Origin: JAJDXO01 sp965221855
GTDB taxonomy: Bacteria; Pseudomonadota; Alphaproteobacteria; Rhodospirillales; UBA2165
DNA length: 64,000 nucleotides
NCBI GenBank assembly: GCA_965221855.1
Contig: CBDCSV010000005.1
Span: 372,001 to 436,000 of the forward strand
Direction: 5' to 3'
Both the position numbers and the translations under genes were made by a program. The notes under the pieces were generated by a model. It had not been told where the DNA came from, did not search any database, and worked only from the letters and a program-made list of their open reading frames with translations. Numbering within the stretch: position 1 is the stretch's first letter; the number at the start of each line of letters is the position of its first letter. Shown here one piece after another: positions 32,961 through 40,012 of the stretch.

Positions 32961-33902
32961 ATGTTTACCTACATCGTCCGTCGTTGCTTCGCTGCCATTC
33001 CGGTGATGATCGTGGTGGGGGTGTTCGTCTTCCTCCTCATCCACCTGACGCCGGGCGATCCCGCCGATATCCTCGCCGATGAAGATGCGACCCCGGGGGA
33101 AATCCAGCAGCTCCGGGAGTCGCTGGGGCTCGACAAGCCGCTGCACACCCAGTTCCTGATCTGGTCCGGGAACATCGCGACGGGCGACCTCGGAACCTCC
33201 CTGCTGGTCAGCAAGCCGGTCACCACCTTGATGGCCCAGCGCATCGAGCCGACCATATTCCTGGCCATCACCACGCTGACGTTCGCCGTCTTTCTCGGGG
33301 TTCCCCTCGGCGTCATGGCGGCCTGGAAGCAGGGCACGTGGTGGGACCACTCCATAATGATCTTCGCCGTCCTGGGGTTCTCCGTGCCCGGATTCTGGCT
33401 CGGCTTCATGTTCGTCTCGAAATTCGCCGTCGATTGGACCATCCTCCCGGCCCAGGGGTTCGTCAGCATCCGGGAGGGATTCGGCACCTTCCTCCACCAT
33501 ATGATCCTGCCCACCATCACCCTGGGTTCGTCCTACATGGCGCTGATCACCCGGATTACCCGCGCCACGGTGGTCGAGGTCCTGAAGGAGGACTACATCC
33601 GCACCGCCTACGCGAAAGGCCTGCCGCCCATGAAGGTGCTGTTCCGGCACGCCCTCCAGAATTCCTCCATCCCCATCGTCACGGTCATCGGCATCGGGTT
33701 CGCGCTCTTGATCAACGGCGTGGTGGTCATCGAGACCGTGTTCAACATCCCGGGGATGGGCAATCTCACCATCGAGGCGGTTCTCGACCGCGACTATCCG
33801 GTCGTCCAGGGCGTCATCCTGGTTTTCTCGGGCATCTACGTGCTGGTCAATCTGGTGGTGGATTTGAGCTATTCGCTGTTCGATCCCCGGGTGAGGCACT
33901 AG
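32961..33902 (+). CDS. ABC transporter permease, DppB type
   Basis: The 313-residue permease has about six membrane helices, the N-terminal 'YIVRRCFAAIPVMIVVGVFV' helix and periplasmic 'LTPGDPADILADEDAT' typical of DppB/OppB, and the EAA loop 'DYIRTAYAKGLPPMKVLFRH' that contacts the ATPase. It ends only 3 nt before the next permease gene. It forms the translocation pore with the DppC-type subunit. Confidence 0.92.
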   Translation: MFTYIVRRCFAAIPVMIVVGVFVFLLIHLTPGDPADILADEDATPGEIQQLRESLGLDKPLHTQFLIWSGNIATGDLGTSLLVSKPVTTLMAQRIEPTIFLAITTLTFAVFLGVPLGVMAAWKQGTWWDHSIMIFAVLGFSVPGFWLGFMFVSKFAVDWTILPAQGFVSIREGFGTFLHHMILPTITLGSSYMALITRITRATVVEVLKEDYIRTAYAKGLPPMKVLFRHALQNSSIPIVTVIGIGFALLINGVVVIETVFNIPGMGNLTIEAVLDRDYPVVQGVILVFSGIYVLVNLVVDLSYSLFDPRVRH

Positions 33903-33905
33903 GCC

Positions 33906-34799
33906 ATGTCGACAGCCGCCGCCAATGACATGGAGTTCGGAGCCGCCGAGGCGCTGCCCCCGCACCGGCGCATCTTCGAGTTCGTCCGCCGCAATCCGAA
34001 CCTGTCGCTGGGCCTGCTCATGGTGTCGGTGATCATTTTCGTCGCCGTCTTCGCGCCCTGGATCGCGGCCAGGGACCCGGCCGAACTGAACGTGGTCACG
34101 GGCCGCCTCAAGCCGCCCTCGGCGGAGTACTGGTTCGGCTCCGACAGGTTCGGCCGGGACGTGTTCGCGCGCGCCATATTCGGCGGCCGCATTTCCCTGA
34201 CCGTCGGCATAACCGTCGCGCTGCTGGCCGTGTTCATCGGGCTGATGGTCGGGCTGTTGAGCGGCTACGTCCGCCGGATCGACGCCTGGCTCATGCGGAT
34301 CATGGACGGACTGATGGCCATCCCCGGACTGCTGCTGGCCATCGGCTTCATCGCCCTGCTGCCGGCCGGCATCGAGACCGTGATCATCGCGCTGACCATA
34401 CCCGAGATTCCCCGGGTCGCCCGGCTGGTGCGGGGCGTCGTCGTCGTCACCCGCGAGATCACCTATGTCGAGGCGGCGGTGGCCGCGGGCGCCGGGACGG
34501 CGCGGGTGATCTTCAAGCACATCATGCCCAACACCTTCGCGCCGCTCATCGTGCAGGCGACCTTCGTCTGCGCGTCGGCCATGCTGTCGGAGGCCGCGCT
34601 GAGCTTCCTCGGCGCGGGAACGCCACCTGAGATTCCCAGTTGGGGCACCATGATGGCGGACGGCCGCTCCTATCTCAGCAGCGCGACGTGGATCATCCTG
34701 TTTCCCGGCCTGTTCCTGGCGGCGACGGTGCTCTCGGTCAATTTGATCGGCGACGGTCTCCGCGACCTCCTCGATCCGCGCTTCGCCAAGGAGGTGTGA
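33906..34799 (+). CDS. ABC transporter permease, DppC type
   Basis: The 297-residue permease has the DppC N-terminal domain ('EYWFGSDRFGRDVFARAIFG') and an EAA loop near 'ITYVEAAVAAGAGTARVIFK'. The C-terminal 'FPGLFLAATVLSVNLIGDGL' and 'RDLLDPRF' are characteristic. It pairs with the DppB-type subunit. Its stop codon overlaps the ATG of the ATPase gene (TGATG arrangement), so the genes are translationally coupled. Confidence 0.92.
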   Translation: MSTAAANDMEFGAAEALPPHRRIFEFVRRNPNLSLGLLMVSVIIFVAVFAPWIAARDPAELNVVTGRLKPPSAEYWFGSDRFGRDVFARAIFGGRISLTVGITVALLAVFIGLMVGLLSGYVRRIDAWLMRIMDGLMAIPGLLLAIGFIALLPAGIETVIIALTIPEIPRVARLVRGVVVVTREITYVEAAVAAGAGTARVIFKHIMPNTFAPLIVQATFVCASAMLSEAALSFLGAGTPPEIPSWGTMMADGRSYLSSATWIILFPGLFLAATVLSVNLIGDGLRDLLDPRFAKEV

Positions 34800-35851
34800 T
34801 GCCGGCCCCCGGAGCAGCCGACGCAATTCCCCCCGGCGGTGCGTCCCAAGGGCCCGTGCTCGAGGTCGAGGACCTGCGCACCCACTTCTTCACCCTGGAC
34901 GGCGTCGTCAAGGCCGTCGACGGCGTCTCGTTCTCGGTTGAGGACGGCGAGACCCTCGGCATCGTCGGCGAATCCGGCTGCGGCAAGAGCATTACGGCCA
35001 TGTCGATCCTGAGGCTCATCGCCAGCCCGCCGGGCCGCATCGTCGGCGGCGCCATCCGCTTTCAGGGGACCAACCTGCTCGAACTGGACGACGCCGGGAT
35101 GCAGCGCATCCGCGGCAACCAGATCTCGATGATCTTCCAGGAGCCCATGACCTCGCTGAACCCGGTGCTGACCGTCGGCAGGCAGATCAGCGAATCCCTC
35201 ATGCTGCACCGGGGCCTCTCCAAGCGCGCGGCCAGGAGCGAAGCGGTGGAAATGCTCAAGCTGGTCAACATTCCGGTGCCGGAGGCGAGGGTGGACGAAT
35301 ACCCCCATCAACTGTCCGGCGGCATGCGCCAGCGGGTGATGATCGCCATGGCGCTGGCCTGCGATCCCAAGGTGCTGATCGCCGACGAGCCGACCACCGC
35401 CCTCGACGTCACCATCCAGGCCCAGATACTGGACCTCATGGCGGAGATTCAGGAGAAGCTCGGCACGGCGGTGATGCTGATCACCCACGATCTGGGCGTC
35501 GTCGCCGAAAACGCCGACCGGGTGGTGGTCATGTATGCCGGCAAGAAGGTCGAGGAGGCGGACGTCGGCGAGCTGTTCGCGTCGCCGGCCCATCCTTACA
35601 CCAAGGGCCTGCTGGGCTCGGTGCCGAGGCTCGATACGTGGGAGACGGCGGATTACCGGCCCGGACGCCTGAACGAGATCAAGGGCATCGTTCCGTCCCT
35701 CGACCGGTTGCCGCCCGGCTGCGCCTATGCGCCCCGCTGCCCGTTCGCCGACGAGAAGTGCCGCGAGGCCTACCCGCCGCTGGAGGAGAAGCGCCCCGGG
35801 CACTGGGCGGCCTGCTGGCACACCGACAGGCTCGGCGAGGCGGCGGCATGA
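34799..35851 (+). CDS. ABC transporter ATP-binding protein, DppD/OppD type
   Basis: The 350-residue ATPase has Walker A GESGCGKS at residues 57-64, the signature LSGGMRQRV, Walker B 'VLIADEPTT' and the switch His in 'LITHDLGVV'. The C-terminal oligopeptide-ABC extension with 'PGCAYAPRCPFADEKCREAY' marks the DppD-type subunit. These transporters normally need a second, DppF-type ATPase encoded next. Here only a few codons of that gene appear to remain, so the transporter is probably incomplete unless another ATPase substitutes. Confidence 0.93.
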   Translation: MPAPGAADAIPPGGASQGPVLEVEDLRTHFFTLDGVVKAVDGVSFSVEDGETLGIVGESGCGKSITAMSILRLIASPPGRIVGGAIRFQGTNLLELDDAGMQRIRGNQISMIFQEPMTSLNPVLTVGRQISESLMLHRGLSKRAARSEAVEMLKLVNIPVPEARVDEYPHQLSGGMRQRVMIAMALACDPKVLIADEPTTALDVTIQAQILDLMAEIQEKLGTAVMLITHDLGVVAENADRVVVMYAGKKVEEADVGELFASPAHPYTKGLLGSVPRLDTWETADYRPGRLNEIKGIVPSLDRLPPGCAYAPRCPFADEKCREAYPPLEEKRPGHWAACWHTDRLGEAAA

Positions 35852-35880
35852 CCGGGGCGGCGGCCGGCGGCCCCGGCCAA
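35848..35880 (+). pseudogene. Probable start of a deleted DppF-type ATPase gene
   Basis: An ATG overlapping the stop codon of the DppD gene (ATGA) begins MTGAAAGGPGQ in very GC-rich sequence. This is the position and coupling expected for dppF. No ATPase motif follows; the frame continues into the upstream sequence of dmsB. The right limit of this remnant is approximate. Confidence 0.4.
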
Positions 35881-35916
35881 TCTGCGATATGGCGCCGAGT
35901 TTGGCGACGCAACGAC

Positions 35917-36675
35917 ATGACAACGCTTCCGCCGGCAACCGGCAAGAAGTTGGGGCTGGTCATAGATCTCGATATTTGCGTCGGGTGTCACGCCTGCGCC
36001 GTAAGCTGCAAGGAATGGAATACCGGCGGATACTCGGCGCCGCTTTCCGATATGGACGCCTATGGCAACGACCCCCACGGTCTATGGTTGAACCGGATTC
36101 ACGGCTTTGAAGCCGGTGACGGAACCGGTGGCCGGACAGTCCATTTTCCACGCTCCTGTCTGCACTGTGAGGAACCGGACTGCGTAACGGTCTGCCCGAC
36201 AGGGGCCTCGTACAAGCGGTCCGAAGACGGAATCGTGCTGGTCAATCCCGACACCTGCATCGGCTGTAAACTCTGTTCGTGGGCCTGCCCCTATGGCGCC
36301 CGGGAATACGATCAGAGCCACGGCGTCATGAAAAAGTGCACCCTCTGCGTGGATCGCATTTACAATGACAACCTGCCGGAATCCGATCGAGTGCCGGCCT
36401 GCGTAAAGGCCTGCCCGACCGGCGCGAGGCATTTCGGTGATTTGGGCGATCCGGACAGCGACGTTTCAAAAGTCGTCAAGGAGCGCGAAGGATACGACCT
36501 GCTGCCCGAGTTTGGGTACAGACCGGTCAACAAATATCTGCCGCCGCGAATGAGGGAAGTCGACCGTTCCCATGCAAAACCCGCCGGAGAGAAGCCGGCG
36601 CAAATCGATGCCGTCCATGCCCCTACGGCCGTCGAGAAGTTTTTCGGGTGGGCCGACCGAATGTTGTCCGATTGA
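35917..36675 (+). CDS. DmsB-type iron-sulfur subunit (four [4Fe-4S] clusters)
   Basis: The 252-residue ferredoxin-like protein has four cysteine clusters: 'CVGCHACAVSCKEWN', 'CLHCEEPDCVTVCP', 'CIGCKLCSWACPYG' and 'KKCTLCVDRI' with 'PACVKACPTGA'. This is the electron-transfer subunit of DMSO-reductase-type or related molybdenum enzymes, passing electrons between the membrane anchor and the catalytic subunit. Its ATG overlaps a TGA in another frame whose preceding codons read ANLRYGAEFGDATT, possibly the tail of a lost catalytic gene. The anchor gene follows 14 nt later. No catalytic subunit is in the window. Confidence 0.88.
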   Translation: MTTLPPATGKKLGLVIDLDICVGCHACAVSCKEWNTGGYSAPLSDMDAYGNDPHGLWLNRIHGFEAGDGTGGRTVHFPRSCLHCEEPDCVTVCPTGASYKRSEDGIVLVNPDTCIGCKLCSWACPYGAREYDQSHGVMKKCTLCVDRIYNDNLPESDRVPACVKACPTGARHFGDLGDPDSDVSKVVKEREGYDLLPEFGYRPVNKYLPPRMREVDRSHAKPAGEKPAQIDAVHAPTAVEKFFGWADRMLSD

Positions 36676-36689
36676 GGGACGCGCCGACA

Positions 36690-37637
36690 ATGCATCCGGC
36701 ATATTCCGTCATTTTTTTCACCGCCTCCTCAGGGGCCGGATACGGACTGTTGTTTTTGCTGGCGATTTTAGGGGCGCTTGGTCTGCTTCCCGCCGAGCGC
36801 TGGTTTGGACTTGCGGGCTTTGCGATTGCCCTCGGGCTGATCTCCGGCGGCCTCGTTTCCTCGACTTTTCACCTCGGTCATCCGGAGCGCTCCTGGCGCG
36901 CCTTCTCTCAATGGCGGTCCTCGTGGCTCTCCCGGGAGGGGGTGCTCGCCGTTTTCACTTACCTGCCGTCAGGCCTGCTCGCGATCGGATGGGTATATTT
37001 TGAGACGACCTCTTCGGTGTGGAACCTTATGGCTTGGCTGACGGCGCTCTCCTCTGTCGCGACGGTCTATAGCACGGCGATGATCTATGCATCCCTGAAG
37101 ACCATTCCACAGTGGCACAATGGTCTCGTGCCGCCCGTATTCTTGATCCTCGCTCTGGCGACCGGCGCGGTTCTCCTCAACTTCCTAATGTTGGTTTTCG
37201 GTATTTGGCAGGCGTGGGCCGCCGTGATCGCCATTGCGGCGCTGCTTGCCGCGCTGGCATTGAAACTAAGGTATTGGGCGTTCCTCAACACAAGATCGCG
37301 CGAGTACACGGTCGAGTCGGCCACCGGCCTGAAACAGTTCGGCAAAGTCCGGCCTCTCGACGCGCCCCACACAGCACCCAATTACCTCAACAAGGAAATG
37401 GGATACGCCATTGCGCGAAGACACTCTGAACGGCTGAGGCGGTACGTGCTCACCCTTTGCTTTGTCGCTCTGGCCCTTCTGCTGGCCCTGAATCTTGTGC
37501 TTCCGGGAATGTTCGGCCTGTTCCCGGCGGGCGCCGCCGTCATCGCCAGCGCCACCGGTGTCGTCATCGAACGCTGGCTCCTGTTTGCCGACGCCGAACA
37601 TGTCGTCAATTTATACTATGGCCGGGAGGCCATCTAG
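36690..37637 (+). CDS. DmsC-type membrane anchor subunit, stop codon at IS630 junction
   Basis: The 315-residue membrane protein has about eight hydrophobic helices and DmsC features: 'SSTFHLGHPERSWRAFSQWR' with 'SSWLSREG' and the C-terminal 'VVIERWLLFADAEHVVNLYY'. It anchors the iron-sulfur subunit and exchanges electrons with quinol. The ATG at 36690 follows GAGGGAC. The final codons run into an IS630 element: the TAG at 37635-37637 consists of the TA target and the first G of the element. The reading ends near the normal family C-terminus, so the protein may still work. Confidence 0.85.
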   Translation: MHPAYSVIFFTASSGAGYGLLFLLAILGALGLLPAERWFGLAGFAIALGLISGGLVSSTFHLGHPERSWRAFSQWRSSWLSREGVLAVFTYLPSGLLAIGWVYFETTSSVWNLMAWLTALSSVATVYSTAMIYASLKTIPQWHNGLVPPVFLILALATGAVLLNFLMLVFGIWQAWAAVIAIAALLAALALKLRYWAFLNTRSREYTVESATGLKQFGKVRPLDAPHTAPNYLNKEMGYAIARRHSERLRRYVLTLCFVALALLLALNLVLPGMFGLFPAGAAVIASATGVVIERWLLFADAEHVVNLYYGREAI

Positions 37638-38689
37638 AGCATTTTCTGATCACACCCGGTCATAGCCTGCGGCAGTGAAGTAGTTTTGGCACTCGGATTG
37701 GGTGACTGTGTCGATGGCGGTTGCGATGGCGTCGTAGAGGTCGTCGACGGTTCTGGCTGCGGTCTTTTTGAGGAGGGCCTTGAGCTTTGCGAAGGCCATC
37801 TCGATTGGGTTGAAGTCGGGTGAGTAGGGCGGCAGGAAGCGGAGCTCGGCGCCGGCGTCTTCGATGGCCTTACGCACGCTGGCGGGCTTATGGGCTGGCA
37901 GATTGTCCATAATGACGATGTCTCCGGGTTTGAGGGTTGGGACCAGGATTTGCTCGACATAGGCAAGGAAGGCTGCCCCGGTCATCGCCCCATCGATGGT
38001 CATGGGGGCGAGGATGCCGTCGAGCGTGAGAGCAGCGACCAAAGTGGTGGTCTTCCAGTGGCCGTGAGGGATGGCGGCTTGGCAGCGCTGCCCGCGCGGC
38101 GCGCGGCCATAGCGCCGGGCCATCTTGGTCGATGTGCCGGTCTCGTCGATGAAGACCAGCCGCTCCGGCATCAGGCCGGGCTGCGCCTCGGCCCAGGCCT
38201 GCCGGCGCGCCAAGACATCAGGACGTTGCTGCTCGCTGGCGTGCGCGGTTTTTTTTGAAGGTCATGCCGTGGCGGTCGAGCAGCCGCCAGACCGTGCTCG
38301 GGGCAACCCGAAGCCCGTGCACCTCCTCCAGACAGGCTGCGATCTCGGCCAGGGTGATGTCCGGTGTCTCCGTGACAAGCGCCAGAACCTCCTCGGCATA
38401 CGCTTCAAGGCGGTGAGAGCGGCGGTCCCCGCCTTGCGGCCGGGGCCGCACATCACCCCGCTGCCGCCACTGATCAACCCATTTGATCGCCGTCGAGGCC
38501 GCAACCCCAAAAACCTTCGCCGCAGACCGACGCGACATCCCGCCGTCCACCGCCGCAACCAACCGATGTCGTAGATCATTCGAAAGTGGTCTCGTCATGC
38601 AGGCTGGCCTCCTTCACCAGCCCACATCTTGAATCAGAAATCAGAGACTTTGGGAATCCCTAACGATTCCGTCAGATCAGAAAACTCTC
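37637..38689 (-). mobile_element. Complete IS630-family element with TA target duplication
   Basis: The element is 1053 bp, with TA at 37635-37636 and 38690-38691. The terminal inverted repeats match at 14 of 16 positions: GAGCATTTTCTGATC at left and GAGAGTTTTCTGATC (complement) at right, counted from the element ends. It inserted between the dmsC end and an older IS630 fragment. The GGGAATCCCTAACGATTC motif sits near its right end, as in the remnant at 15.16 kb. Confidence 0.88.
37650..38598 (-). CDS. IS630-family transposase with -1 frameshift at an A8 run
   Basis: The first frame starts MTRPLSNDLRHRLVAAVDGG with a helix-turn-helix ('SRRSAAKVFGVAASTAIKWV') and runs to an A8 site (complement of 38249-38256). 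A -1 shift leads into 'ERLVFIDETGTSTKMARRYG', 'DIVIMDNLPAHKPASVRKAI' and 'LPPYSPDFNPIEMAFAKLKA', the DDE domain, ending at 37650. Both halves are intact. The protein is clearly different in sequence from the 17.5-kb copy, so they arrived separately. Confidence 0.87.
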
Positions 38690-38691
38690 TA

Positions 38692-38812
38692 GCTTATGCG
38701 GCCCGACGGCCGCGCAAGTTCGTCGGGGATCATAAGGCCTGGCTGCTGGAGCGGATTGAATCCCCGTTCACATTGAGCGGCCTGATCTCCGAACTCGCCG
38801 TTTCCGGGAAGC
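38692..38812 (+). pseudogene. Fragment of another IS630 transposase
   Basis: Directly after the complete element, the plus strand encodes 'AYAARRPRKFVGDHKAWLLE' and 'RIESPFTLSGLISELAVSGK', the segment after the helix-turn-helix of IS630 transposases. Nothing else of that element is left. The complete IS630 copy thus landed in or next to older IS debris. Confidence 0.6.
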
Positions 38813-38847
38813 GCGGAGCCGCTTGCTCCGGCGCCGGTTTGGCGCGT

Positions 38848-39789
38848 TCAGCCCCGAGCGGTCTTGTTCGCCAGGGACGCGAAGGCGCCAAGGCAGCGCC
38901 GCGCGACCGGGCGGTGGCGGCCATAGCCGGTGAGCCTGACGGCAAGGGACCGTTCGAACCCGACGAACCCGTCCCGGACCGCGACCAGCGAACCCAGGTC
39001 GACGAAGCGGCCGACGAAGTTCCGCCAGCCGAGCGCCAGCCCCTGTCCCGCGACGGCGGCGTCGATCATGTAGACATAGTCGTCGAAGTTGCGGTAGCGG
39101 GGCGGCGGGTTCGGTCGTCCGGCGGCCTCGAACCAGTCGTCCCAGGTGGCCCAGCCGAGGCTCGGCCGCGCGAATTCGAGAAACGGCAGCGCGCCCCACT
39201 GCGTGACAGGTTGGCGCAGGGTGTCCGCATGGGCCTCGGCAAAGCCCGGCGAGCACACCGGCGCGATCGCTTCGGGGAAGACCACCACCTCGTCGTCGGG
39301 CACGCCGTCGGTGGCGTGGTAGCTCGCGACCAGGTCGATCCTGTCGGTCTCCATCACGTTCGGGCGCTCCAGATGGCTGTTCTCGCAATGCAGGAGGCGG
39401 ATGACGGCGGTCTTGCCCAACCCGCGCTGCACATCCCCGAGCCGCGGTCTCAGGAACAGTTCCGAGGTGGCGCCGCCGCAGGCGATGACGACCCGCTCGT
39501 CCTCCGGGAGGTCCGACGCCGCAAGCGCGCCCGCGGCGATGCGCTCCAGCCCGACGGCGACGGCGCGGTGGAAGACCACCCCCGCCGGCGTGAGGGTCAC
39601 GGCGCGGCGGTCGCGCTCGAACAGGCGGACCCCGAGGTCGCGCTCCAGTTCCGCGACATAGCGGCTGACCGAGGGCTGGTGGATGCCCAGTTCCTCGGCG
39701 GCGCGGACGAAGCTCCCATGGCGCGCGGCGGCGTCGAACGCTCTCAGCGCGCGCATTCGGGGCAGTGGTCCGGTGGAAAGATTAAGCAT
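38848..39789 (-). CDS. LysR-family regulator (GcvA-like)
   Basis: The 313-residue regulator has the N-terminal winged helix 'RALRAFDAAARHGSFVRAAE' with 'ELGIHQPSVSRYVAELERDL' and a substrate-binding C-terminal domain. The layout resembles GcvA-type LysR proteins. It is divergent from the two-partner secretion operon with 223 bp between start codons, the usual place for a LysR target. It might control that operon, but no T-N11-A box was assigned. Confidence 0.85.
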   Translation of the reverse strand: MLNLSTGPLPRMRALRAFDAAARHGSFVRAAEELGIHQPSVSRYVAELERDLGVRLFERDRRAVTLTPAGVVFHRAVAVGLERIAAGALAASDLPEDERVVIACGGATSELFLRPRLGDVQRGLGKTAVIRLLHCENSHLERPNVMETDRIDLVASYHATDGVPDDEVVVFPEAIAPVCSPGFAEAHADTLRQPVTQWGALPFLEFARPSLGWATWDDWFEAAGRPNPPPRYRNFDDYVYMIDAAVAGQGLALGWRNFVGRFVDLGSLVAVRDGFVGFERSLAVRLTGYGRHRPVARRCLGAFASLANKTARG

Positions 39790-39944
39790 AGCAGTCTTGT
39801 TATCGATTTACCGACGATTTTGTATTTCACAGGCGCGACGCCCTTTGTCAACCTGTACGTGTTTCGGATCGGCACGCAGCGGCTGGCGCCGCGCGGCGGA
39901 ACCGGGAGGGAAAGGAGGGTTTCGGAAGTGGATTCAGTCCCGGT

Positions 39945-39994
39945 GGCACGGAACCTGTCGGAGGCCGCACCGGATACCGTGCCGGCTTTTTTTT
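39945..39994 (+). terminator. Terminator-like hairpin in the leader of the secretion operon
   Basis: GGCACGG (39945-39951) pairs with CCGTGCC (39977-39983), followed by GGC and eight Ts (39987-39994). It lies 18 nt before the TTG start of the transporter gene and after a GC-rich leader. It could terminate stray transcripts or act as an attenuator of the operon. Confidence 0.5.
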
Positions 39995-40012
39995 GAATAC
40001 GGAGAGCATATT

